A stretch of DNA of 64,000 nt from Diaphorobacter sp. HDW4A (GTDB lineage Bacteria; Pseudomonadota; Gammaproteobacteria; Burkholderiales; Burkholderiaceae_C): assembly GCF_011305995.1 (NCBI RefSeq), contig NZ_CP049910.1, positions 2,604,001-2,668,000 on the forward strand, written 5' to 3'. The notes beneath the pieces were generated by a model. The model ran no database searches and was not told where the DNA came from. It saw only the letters and a program-made list of their open reading frames with translations. Shown here piece by piece: positions 44,831 to 52,468 of this stretch. A program made the position numbers and the translations under genes. Position 1 is the stretch's first letter. The number at the start of each line of letters is the position of its first letter.

Positions 44831-45172
44831 ATGCGCAAGACTCGCAACACCCTCCTCGCCTCCCTTGCTTTTGCGGCCATGGGCCTCGGCGCAGCAGGCA
44901 CCGCATTTGCCAGCAGCTACATCCACTCGACCAACTCGGAGAAAGGCTACGTCGTTCACCCCGAGCACTTCAAGAGCGACAAGACCCGCGCTCAAGTGCA
45001 AGCCGAGACGGCCGAATTCGTGAAAAACGGCGGAACGGACAGCTTCCGCAGCAGCAACTATCCGCCGCTGGAATCTCAAGCCTCAACGATGACGCGCAAG
45101 CAGGTCATGGATGAACTGAAGAACGAAAGCCCCGCTCAGCGCAAGGCGAGGCTTGAAATGATTCGCGGTTGA
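44831..45172 (+). CDS. small exported DUF4148-like protein
   Basis: A 113-residue protein with a signal peptide (MRKTRNTLLASLAFAAMGLG, cleavage near AFA-SS). The mature part has KTRAQVQAETAEF and the VMDELKNESPAQRKAR end seen in DUF4148 proteins, common in many copies in Burkholderiales. Periplasmic; function unknown. Confidence 0.75.
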   Translation: MRKTRNTLLASLAFAAMGLGAAGTAFASSYIHSTNSEKGYVVHPEHFKSDKTRAQVQAETAEFVKNGGTDSFRSSNYPPLESQASTMTRKQVMDELKNESPAQRKARLEMIRG

Positions 45173-45194
45173 TCACCTTCACAGCGGCAAAAAG

Positions 45195-45230
45195 CACATT
45201 GCCAGCCAGAGACTCCTGGCTGGCAATGTG
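45195..45230. terminator. long perfect hairpin, likely bidirectional terminator
   Basis: A perfect 15-bp stem (CACATTGCCAGCCAG with CTGGCTGGCAATGTG) and a 6-base loop lies between the convergent DUF4148-like gene and the TRAP operon end. No T run follows, so its strength is uncertain. Confidence 0.6.
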
Positions 45231-45291
45231 TGATGCGGATTCATCCAAGCCGCAACTTCTATCCACGCGTTGATGATCAGAAAAGCTGGCG

Positions 45292-46602
45292 CTACTTTTC
45301 CTTGCCCATGACGATGTCCGGCAGGATGGTCACGATGTCAGGGAACACGGTGATCAGCAGAATGCACACCACGAGGCAGAAGAAGAACGGGATGGCCGCT
45401 AGCGCGATGGTGGTGCTGTCCTTGCCGGTCATGTTCTGCAATACGAACAGGTTGAAGCCTACCGGGGGCGTGACCTCCGCGATCTCGACCAGCAGCACGA
45501 TGAAAATGCCGAACCAGATCAGATCGAAACCTGCCTGCTGGATCATCGGCAGCACAACGGCACTGGTCAGCACGATCATGCTGATGCCATCAAGCGCGGT
45601 GCCCAGCACCAGATACACCACCACAAGCACACTGATCAGCGCGAATGGCGACAAGTGCATCCCGTTCACCCACTCGGCCAGCTCGCGCGGGATGCCGGTG
45701 AACGCCATGGTCTTGGTGAGAAACGCTGCCCCTGCCAAAATGAACATGATCATGCAACTGGTGCGGGTGGTACCCATCAGACCTTCCCAGAAGTTCTCCC
45801 AGGTCAGCGAACGGCTCCACAGCGCCAGCCCCAGCGATCCGAACACGCCGTAGGCCGCGCATTCCGTGGCCGTGGCGTAGCCGGTGACCAGCACGACGAT
45901 GATGAACACGATCAGCACAGCGACCGGAATCAGATTGCCAGATTTGCGCACCTTCTGCATGAAGCTCGACGGTGGATCCCCTGCAGGCACCTTGCTCGGA
46001 TTGCGCAGGCTCCACCAGCCGATGTAGCCCGAGAACAGCAGCATCAACAAAATGCCCGGCAGGAACCCGGCCAGAAAGATGCGGATGATCGATGCGTCAG
46101 CAGCCACGGCGTAGACCACCATGGTGATCGACGGCGGAATCAGAATGCCCAGCGTGCCGGCCGTGGCCAGCGAGCCCAGCGCCAGCTTTTCATCGTAGCC
46201 ACGGCGGATCAACTCGGGCAAGGCGACCTTGCTGATCGTCGCGCAGGTCGCGGCGGACGAGCCCGACACCGAACCAAAGATGCCGCAGCCGAGAATCGTC
46301 GTGTGCATCAGGCGGCCGGGAATGCGGTTGAGCCATGGGCTCAGGCCCTCGAACATTTCCTCGCTGAGCTTGGTTCTGAACAGGATTTCCCCCATCCAGA
46401 TGAACAGCGGCAAAGCCGCCAGCTCCCAGCTTGCATTGCTTTCCCAGAAGGCCGAAAACAGATTCTTGCCCGGCTGCGTGCTGGTGAAAAAGGCCTGACC
46501 AACCCAGCCACAGATGGCCAGCGTCATGGCAATCCAGACCCCGCCACTGAGCAGCAGCATCATCAGAAGCAGCAGGATGCCGCCAATCATCAGAATATCC
46601 AT
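45292..46602 (-). CDS. dctM: TRAP transporter large permease (DctM)
   Basis: A 436-residue DctM-type protein with about 12 hydrophobic segments. Family blocks SGSSAATCATISKVALPE and TAGTLGILIPPSITMVVYA are clear. It is the ion-coupled translocation subunit. It is the last gene of the dctP-dctQ-dctM order, 27 bp after dctQ. Confidence 0.93.
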   Translation of the reverse strand: MDILMIGGILLLLMMLLLSGGVWIAMTLAICGWVGQAFFTSTQPGKNLFSAFWESNASWELAALPLFIWMGEILFRTKLSEEMFEGLSPWLNRIPGRLMHTTILGCGIFGSVSGSSAATCATISKVALPELIRRGYDEKLALGSLATAGTLGILIPPSITMVVYAVAADASIIRIFLAGFLPGILLMLLFSGYIGWWSLRNPSKVPAGDPPSSFMQKVRKSGNLIPVAVLIVFIIVVLVTGYATATECAAYGVFGSLGLALWSRSLTWENFWEGLMGTTRTSCMIMFILAGAAFLTKTMAFTGIPRELAEWVNGMHLSPFALISVLVVVYLVLGTALDGISMIVLTSAVVLPMIQQAGFDLIWFGIFIVLLVEIAEVTPPVGFNLFVLQNMTGKDSTTIALAAIPFFFCLVVCILLITVFPDIVTILPDIVMGKEK

Positions 46603-46629
46603 GGATTTCTTCCTTGATCAATGCTGTAG

Positions 46630-47166
46630 TTAGATGTCAGAGGAGAAATCGCCACGCGCATGCCGCTCTTCCACCACGCGCACAAAGGTCGGAACTCCGC
46701 CCCTGAGCACGATGATCAGTTCATCCACCACGGCCACCAGCAGCAGCACCGAGCCCACCGCGAAGCTCAGTTGCGGAATCCACATCGGCAGCGGCAGCAG
46801 ACCCTGCGCGACATCGTTGAACTCCCAACTCTCGTAGGTGAACAGGCACGCCGACCATGCCAGATAGGCCGCAGAAACACTGCCAATCGCGAGGGAGATG
46901 ATTTCCAGCGCGCGGCGCTGCGCGGGCTTGACCTTCTCAAGCAACAAGGTCACGCGCACGAAGTCGCCGTTCTTGAAGGCATAGGCCATGGCCAGAAAAG
47001 CCGCGGCGGCGCACAGCCAGGCCACGACGTCGTTGATCGCGCCAGTGCGCACCCCGAACTCGCGCATGATGCTCTGGGCAATCATCAGCACGCAGATCAG
47101 GGCGATGCAACTGGCTCCCAAAACGCCTGCAGCAAGGTACAGGCGATCAAGAAAGCGGCGCAGCAT
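46630..47166 (-). CDS. dctQ: TRAP transporter small permease (DctQ)
   Basis: A 178-residue four-helix DctQ protein, with REFGVRTGAINDVVAWLCAAAAFLA typical of the second and third helices. It complexes with DctM. Lies 18 bp after dctP. Confidence 0.9.
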   Translation of the reverse strand: MLRRFLDRLYLAAGVLGASCIALICVLMIAQSIMREFGVRTGAINDVVAWLCAAAAFLAMAYAFKNGDFVRVTLLLEKVKPAQRRALEIISLAIGSVSAAYLAWSACLFTYESWEFNDVAQGLLPLPMWIPQLSFAVGSVLLLVAVVDELIIVLRGGVPTFVRVVEERHARGDFSSDI

Positions 47167-47184
47167 GATGGGCTTGTCAGTTGC

Positions 47185-48177
47185 TTATTTGGCGGCTGGT
47201 GCACTCTTGCGATAAGCGCCGACGATGGCCTCACCATCCGCGCCCGACTTCTTCAGCCAATCGGAGAGCATCACATCGCCCACCTGGCGCATGTCCTGCG
47301 ACAGCTTGGGCGAAGGCTTGTGGATCTTCATGCCCTTTTCTTCGAGGCCCTTCATGTAGAACGCCGTCTTTTCCTGGCTCAACGCCCAGCCGCGTTTTTC
47401 GGCCGTGGCGGCGGCAGCCACCAAGGCATCCTGCGTTGGCTTGTCGAGCGCGTCGAACGCCTTCTTGTTCACGATGACCGCGTTCTTGGGCAGCCAAGCC
47501 TGCAGGTCGTAGAAGTTCTTGATGCTTTCGTAGATCTTGCTGTCGTAGCCGGTGGAGCTCGACGTCATCATCGCCTCGACCACGCCGGTCGCCATGGCCT
47601 GCGAGAGTTCAGCAGCCTGAATCGTCACCGGCTGCGCGCCCACCAGTTCGGCGATCTTGGCAGTGGCCGGGCTGTAGGCGCGCCATTTGATGCCCTTCAG
47701 ATCGGCCACGGATGCAAGTTCCTTTTTGGAATAGATGCCCTGAGAAGGCCATGGAACGGAGTACATCAGCTTCATGTTCTGCGCAGCAAGCATCTTGTCG
47801 AGCACAGGGCGCTGCGCGTCGAGCAGGCGCTTCGCATCCGCATAAGACGTGGCGAGGAAAGGAATGCCGTCTGCACCGTAAATGGGATTCTCGTTCTCGA
47901 AATTGGCCAGTAAGACCTCGCCAATTGGCGCTTGACCGCCCTGCACCGCGCGCTTGATTTCGTTGGCCTTGAACAGCGCCGCATTGGCGTGCACTGTGAT
48001 CTTGAGCTTGCCACCGGTCGCCTGATCCACATCGGCCGCGAACTTGGTCAGATTTTCCGTATGGAAATTGGATGCGGGATACGCCGCTGCCAGATCCCAT
48101 TTGGTTTGCGCCTGCGCCACCGCGCAGGACATGGAAAACAACGCAACCGCCGAAAGTGTGAAAAGTCCGCGCTTCAT
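47185..48177 (-). CDS. dctP: TRAP transporter substrate-binding protein (DctP)
   Basis: A 330-residue DctP family protein. Its signal peptide is MKRGLFTLSAVALFSMSCAV with cleavage near AQAQ. The mature part has TENLTKFAADVDQATGGKLKI and the carboxylate-arginine region around KWRAYSPATAKIAELVGAQPV. I chose ATG 48177 because the signal peptide starts there; the longer ORF adds 49 unrelated residues. Ligand unknown, likely an organic acid. Confidence 0.9.
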   Translation of the reverse strand: MKRGLFTLSAVALFSMSCAVAQAQTKWDLAAAYPASNFHTENLTKFAADVDQATGGKLKITVHANAALFKANEIKRAVQGGQAPIGEVLLANFENENPIYGADGIPFLATSYADAKRLLDAQRPVLDKMLAAQNMKLMYSVPWPSQGIYSKKELASVADLKGIKWRAYSPATAKIAELVGAQPVTIQAAELSQAMATGVVEAMMTSSSTGYDSKIYESIKNFYDLQAWLPKNAVIVNKKAFDALDKPTQDALVAAAATAEKRGWALSQEKTAFYMKGLEEKGMKIHKPSPKLSQDMRQVGDVMLSDWLKKSGADGEAIVGAYRKSAPAAK

Positions 48178-48415
48178 GGAAAACTCCCAATAAATGTGAT
48201 GCCGAAAACCCTGCCTGCCAGTCACCCCAAACCCACTTGCACCCACCCACTCGACACCGCCGCCCGAAGCGGAACTCCACTCACGCGAATGGTGCATGCA
48301 AAGGCACATTAACCCGAAAACCACGCCGATGGCTCGCCACTGCGGCCTGAGCGTCGAAGGAATGTACCTATCGTTACTTACGGGCCGATACTAGGCATTT
48401 CCCTGAATCGTTTAA

Positions 48416-48452
48416 AAATTGCATGCATTTTGTTGATAATTTGCACCAATTT
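48416..48452. promoter_or_regulatory. inverted repeat in the dctP/marR-like intergenic region
   Basis: Within the 378-bp gap between the divergent dctP and regulator genes, AAATTGCATGCA (48416-48427) and TGCACCAATTT (48442-48452) form an inverted repeat with a 14-base AT-rich spacer. It is a candidate operator for the regulator encoded at 48556. The rest of the gap shows nothing else clear. Confidence 0.35.
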
Positions 48453-48555
48453 CAAAAAACGGAAATCGAGAGCTTCACACCACGTCGAAGTCGTGGCAGA
48501 GGCGCGCTACCCAAACGCGCCTCGTTCAGACAACGGGCACGATCAGGAGCACTGC

Positions 48556-49071
48556 ATGTCAAGCAATAACCGTACCGTCATCGCCTCGCCAGCCCCTCCG
48601 GTGTCAGAGACCAGTGCGGAGATGAGTGAGCTGGAATTTGGACTGATCGTTGCCAGCAATGCGTTTCATCGCTGGATCACACACGGCATGTCGGCTGCGG
48701 GCCTGAAGGATCTGATGCCGTTGGACGTCATCGTTCTGCACCAGGTATCGCACCGCGCGCGCAACAAACGGCTGAGCGACATTTGCTTTCTGATGAACGT
48801 GGAAGACACGCACCTCGTGAGCTATTCACTCAAGAAGTTGCAAAATCTGGGCGTGGTGCAGGCCCACAAGAACGGCAAGGAAGTGACCTACTGCACCACC
48901 GATTCGGGACTCGAGTACGTCAGGCGCTACCGCGAAATCCGTGAAACTTGCCTCATCGGAAGTCACCTCTCCGACCAGAAGCACAACGCCGAACTCGCGG
49001 AACTCGTCAAGACGTTGAGAATGCTGTCGGGCACCTATGATCAGGCAGCGCGTTCGGCGGCATCACTCTAG
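48556..49071 (+). CDS. MarR-like winged-helix regulator
   Basis: A 171-residue protein with a winged-helix DNA-binding region at about residues 50-120 (MPLDVIVLHQVSHRARNKRLSDICFLMNVEDTHLVSYSLKKLQNLG read in pieces). It belongs to a MarR-like group of predicted regulators. ATG 48556 follows CAGGAG. Divergent position suggests it controls the TRAP operon. Confidence 0.78.
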   Translation: MSSNNRTVIASPAPPVSETSAEMSELEFGLIVASNAFHRWITHGMSAAGLKDLMPLDVIVLHQVSHRARNKRLSDICFLMNVEDTHLVSYSLKKLQNLGVVQAHKNGKEVTYCTTDSGLEYVRRYREIRETCLIGSHLSDQKHNAELAELVKTLRMLSGTYDQAARSAASL

Positions 49072-49075
49072 GAAC

Positions 49076-49240
49076 CCTCTGCACGAATCGATCACCAAGC
49101 AGCTTGTGTGGAGCGGTATGGGATACAAGGCGAAAGCCGCAGCCATAGCCGCAGCCATAGCCGCAGCTATCGCGAGGATTTTCCACACCGTAGACCGCCC
49201 GAGTCCACGCAAGCATGCGCCGATCTGATTCGTGCAGAGG
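49076..49240. mobile_element. MITE-like 165-bp element
   Basis: The ends are perfect 14-bp inverted repeats, CCTCTGCACGAATC (49076-49089) and GATTCGTGCAGAGG (49227-49240), and similarity extends imperfectly some 40 bases inward. The middle (49134-49170) has tandem copies of a 12-base unit like GCCGCAGCCATA. No gene fits inside. A non-autonomous IS derivative is likely; no target duplication is clear. Confidence 0.5.
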
Positions 49241-49259
49241 ATCTCTGACGCTCGACTCC

Positions 49260-49622
49260 TCACTGCATCCACCGCGCACGACGTGTCGGCGGCAGCATGA
49301 TTTCTTCCTGCTCAACCACGGACTGCAGTCCGGGAGCGATATCGAACAGCACGTAAAACGGCTGCTCCGGTCGCTTGAAGGTCAGGGTGGAACGCGCGTC
49401 GAGCCTTCCCTCCAGCAGGGTCTCGCCGCTGAGCGCAATCACATCCATGCGTGCGCCGGGCATTTCATCGCCGTCGTTGTTGGCACCACGACAACGCACC
49501 GTCTGTGCATCAAGCAGCACGCAGCGGGCCACCGGCTCGTGCGCGACGGCATGGAGCGACGCGCTTGCAATGCCGATGATCAGCAGGCAGCGCAGGGTTC
49601 GGTGAACGTCAGGGTTGCGCAT
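49260..49622 (-). CDS. small exported protein of the iron-uptake locus
   Basis: A 120-residue protein with a signal peptide (RCLLIIGIASASLHAVA, cleavage before HEP). The mature part is beta-rich, with a C-terminal ALSGETLLEGRLDARSTLTFKR pattern. It overlaps the upstream DUF3325-like gene by 14 bases, so it belongs to the receptor operon. Function unknown. Confidence 0.6.
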   Translation of the reverse strand: MRNPDVHRTLRCLLIIGIASASLHAVAHEPVARCVLLDAQTVRCRGANNDGDEMPGARMDVIALSGETLLEGRLDARSTLTFKRPEQPFYVLFDIAPGLQSVVEQEEIMLPPTRRARWMQ

Positions 49623-50469
49623 TGGAAGTCGTCCTTTGTTGTTCGAACCAAGCCACCGCAGCGGGCGAAACCTGGTCCATGCGCCAGAAGGTCTGATGCA
49701 CGCTGCCGTCCTTGCCAGTCACGGTCAGCCAAAGTTCGCTGTCGGCGCGCAAGGTGCTTGGCAATGGAATTTCGGCTCTGCGCTCCCAGCGTTGCCCCAT
49801 GAAGCCCATGCCCGTCGCGCGCGGGCTGCGCGGCTTGTTAACCTTGAGCGTCGCCAGTCGGATGTGTTGATCGCATTCATCGCAGAAGCGCAGTCGGAAC
49901 TCCTTCATCGGAATATCCATGTCTACAAGTTCAGGCGGATTGCGGTCGGATTCCACGAGTGTGAAGGGCCACGGACCAGCTTGTCCCTTGAGGGCATAGC
50001 TGCGCTCGAGCGCCGGTATCTGAACGCGAGAAATTCCGGCGGCGAACACGATGATGGTGGCGAGCAACAACAGCGCGGAAATGGCCCTTGCTCTGCGTCT
50101 CATAGGCGAAGATGAGGGCACCTCTCCCGCCCCGCTATTCGACTTGACATTGCGCTGCGGCTTGTCGCGAGCGGGCGGTTGCCACGGCCAGCGCGGGAAG
50201 GTGAACACCCACGCGAGCGCCGCGATGCTGAGCCAGCCTAGCCACAACGCGATGCCGACGCCAACGTCGAGCGCACCGATGGCAAAGGCCAGCGAGAGCC
50301 CCAGCACCAGCCATCCCGCCATGCGAGCAAAACGTCGCCAGCGCCGCGCGGGCATGCGGCCCAGCAGATGCTCACCATGCCGCTCCGTCGCAAAAGCCAA
50401 CGACAGAAACGCCAGCAGGCCCAAAGCGAGCACGAGCAGATGCGCGCCGGTCAACGCGTCGGGCGTCAT
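49609..50469 (-). CDS. DUF3325-like membrane protein with extra C-terminal domain
   Basis: A 286-residue protein. Residues 1-~100 are three hydrophobic helices typical of DUF3325 proteins, found near siderophore receptors. After a polar linker comes another helix (about 127-145) and an extracytoplasmic domain of about 140 residues (FRLRFCDECDQHIRLATLKV, ELWLTVTGKDG), which is longer than usual DUF3325. A fusion is possible. ATG 50469 overlaps the DUF3649 stop (ATGA). Role unknown. Confidence 0.65.
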   Translation of the reverse strand: MTPDALTGAHLLVLALGLLAFLSLAFATERHGEHLLGRMPARRWRRFARMAGWLVLGLSLAFAIGALDVGVGIALWLGWLSIAALAWVFTFPRWPWQPPARDKPQRNVKSNSGAGEVPSSSPMRRRARAISALLLLATIIVFAAGISRVQIPALERSYALKGQAGPWPFTLVESDRNPPELVDMDIPMKEFRLRFCDECDQHIRLATLKVNKPRSPRATGMGFMGQRWERRAEIPLPSTLRADSELWLTVTGKDGSVHQTFWRMDQVSPAAVAWFEQQRTTSNAQP

Positions 50470-50768
50470 GTCTTGCCTCCCGCGTGGATGGCCCACGCCA
50501 TCGCCGTGAGCACGGCCGTCGTCACGGCCATGCCCAGCCATGCGCGCGTGGCACTGCGCGTGGTGAACACCCAGATCACCGCAACGGCATAGACGGCAAA
50601 GCCGAGCATGCTGGCCCAGAGCAGCGCCTGCGCCCGTGTGGCCGGCCACAGCTGCGCCATGAGCACCGTGGCGGCGCAAGCGAGCGCATAGCCGCCGAGT
50701 GCTGCGGCAGCCACCCGCGAAGCGACCGCAAGGCGATAGCTGGTCGGCAGGGTTTTTTCCTGACTCAT
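50466..50768 (-). CDS. DUF3649-like small membrane protein
   Basis: A 100-residue protein with three hydrophobic helices (AAAALGGYALACAATVLMAQL, MLGFAVYAVAVIWVFTT, LGMAVTTAVLTAMAW). It matches the small DUF3649 proteins located between PepSY and DUF3325 genes in iron-uptake loci. It overlaps both neighbours by ATGA. Function unknown. Confidence 0.7.
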   Translation of the reverse strand: MSQEKTLPTSYRLAVASRVAAAALGGYALACAATVLMAQLWPATRAQALLWASMLGFAVYAVAVIWVFTTRSATRAWLGMAVTTAVLTAMAWAIHAGGKT

Positions 50769-52408
50769 GCAGCCCCCTTCGCCGTTGTGGAATGCGGTTG
50801 AGGGGTTTTCTGCGAGGCGGGGAGCAGACGCCGTTGCACCTTCACCGCCATCAGCGCGAAGAGCGCGGCCAGTCCCAGCTGCGTGAGGTCGAACCCGGCA
50901 AACACCCAGTCGCCGGCGGCAAGGCTATTGGCCAAATGGCGGCCGGTGGTGAGCGCGTTGATCACCGGCACCAGCGCGAACGCGAGACAACTTCCCCACA
51001 GCAGCTCCACCCAGGCGCGCGCAAGCGGCCGCGCCATCGCATAGAACAGGGTGCCCATCCACGCGGCGAACACCGCATGAAACTCCCATGCCGAGCGATC
51101 CGCGATCTCCAGCGGCAGCAGCCTGTTGGCCCAGAAATACGCCGCCAGCGCCAGCGGCAGACCGGCGATGGTGGCCACATTCAATATCTCCACCAAACGC
51201 ACGCCGAAGTGCTCGTCTGCTTCCCGTCCGCTTGCCAGATGGTGTCTTCGGCGCTTGACGGTCCAGAGCACCAGCCCCGTGCCGATCATGGCGCAGCCGA
51301 GCAGTCCTGCGACGAAGTACAACCAGCGCCCCCAGATGCCCGCGAACAGGCCCTCGTGCAGGTTCAGCATCACGCTCTGCGTGAGCCGCGCGTCGCCGCC
51401 GGGGTTGGGCTCCGCTGGCAGCGGTGCGCCGGTGTCGGCATCAAAACGCAGCTTGGCGGGATTCCAGAAATCCAGTTGTCCGCCCTGCGCATGGGTGATG
51501 ACGATTTCCGCGACCTCGCCGTCACCCACATGCCGCTCGACGACAACGGACGCGATGCGGTCCGGCCCCCACCGCTTCTCGGCCTGATCCACGAGCGCGG
51601 CGATGTCCGCCTTCGGGCGTGCGAATGGCGCGTGGGCATGGCGATCGAGCAGTTCGTCGTAGAAGGCCTTGTTGGCCGCCTGATTGCTGCCGTATTGCAC
51701 GTCGCGCCCGGCGGGCATGTAGGTGAAGAGAAAGAACACCAGACCGCTGTAGGTGATCATGAGAAAGAACGGCAGCGCCATCACGCTGACGGCGTTGTGC
51801 GCGTCGAGCCAACTGCGCTGCCCCTTGCCGGGGCGGAAGGTGAAGAAGTCCTTGAAGATCCGCTTGTGCGCGACCACGCCGCTGAGCATGGCCAGCAGCA
51901 TCAGCATGGTGCAGTTGCCAACCAGCCGGATCGCCCAGTCATAAGGCAGGTAGTGCAGCATGTAGTGCATGCGGTAGAGGCCGAACCCGCCCGCCGTGGC
52001 GCGGGGCTGCACCTCACCAGCCAGCAGCGCGCCAGTCCGCGGATCGAGGCGTTCGCTGCCGCTGACGCCGCGCTCGTGGCCGGGCTTGGGCGCTTCTTCC
52101 CAGCGGATCGAGAACTCCTGCCAGCCGCGCGGCGACAACGATTCATGCGGCAGCGTGATGCGCCAACTGTTGGCCGCAGGCGCGAGTTGCTCGAGGCGAT
52201 CCAGCGCCCGGCCCAGCACCTGCGCTCTGTCCGCCTCGGGAATCGCCACGCGCTGCACCTGCGGCCGCTCGGGCTGCATCCAGCGCGTGATGTCGTACTG
52301 GAAATAGCCCGGCGTGCCGGTCGCAAAGACGAAGAACAGGACCCAGCCGACCACCAGCCCCGTCCAGGTGTGCAGCCAGGCCATGCACTGGCGAAAGCCT
52401 TCCTTCAT
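50765..52408 (-). CDS. PepSY-associated TM protein (iron-uptake reductase-like)
   Basis: A 547-residue inner-membrane protein of the PepSY_TM family: helix 1 WLHTWTGLVVGWVLFFVFATG, a periplasmic PepSY region, and further helices with HNAVSVMALPFFLMITYSGLV and NLHEGLFAGIWGRWLYFVAGL. Histidines in these helices suggest haem binding. Relatives are proposed to reduce ferric siderophores in the periplasm. It lies downstream of the TonB receptor. ATG 52408 is preferred to 52417. Confidence 0.8.
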   Translation of the reverse strand: MKEGFRQCMAWLHTWTGLVVGWVLFFVFATGTPGYFQYDITRWMQPERPQVQRVAIPEADRAQVLGRALDRLEQLAPAANSWRITLPHESLSPRGWQEFSIRWEEAPKPGHERGVSGSERLDPRTGALLAGEVQPRATAGGFGLYRMHYMLHYLPYDWAIRLVGNCTMLMLLAMLSGVVAHKRIFKDFFTFRPGKGQRSWLDAHNAVSVMALPFFLMITYSGLVFFLFTYMPAGRDVQYGSNQAANKAFYDELLDRHAHAPFARPKADIAALVDQAEKRWGPDRIASVVVERHVGDGEVAEIVITHAQGGQLDFWNPAKLRFDADTGAPLPAEPNPGGDARLTQSVMLNLHEGLFAGIWGRWLYFVAGLLGCAMIGTGLVLWTVKRRRHHLASGREADEHFGVRLVEILNVATIAGLPLALAAYFWANRLLPLEIADRSAWEFHAVFAAWMGTLFYAMARPLARAWVELLWGSCLAFALVPVINALTTGRHLANSLAAGDWVFAGFDLTQLGLAALFALMAVKVQRRLLPASQKTPQPHSTTAKGAA

Positions 52409-52468
52409 CGCCGCCACTCCCCGGCTTGCTGGTCAGCCGTGATTCGTTGCGGATGTGAAAGCGGGAGA

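Noticed and set aside
44516..45079. 187-residue minus-strand open frame
   Set aside because: Overlaps the DUF4148-like gene, which has a signal peptide and ribosome site; no recognisable domain in the minus frame.
49134..49170. short tandem repeats that could suggest CRISPR
   Set aside because: The 12-base units abut with no spacers; better explained as a simple repeat in a MITE-like element.
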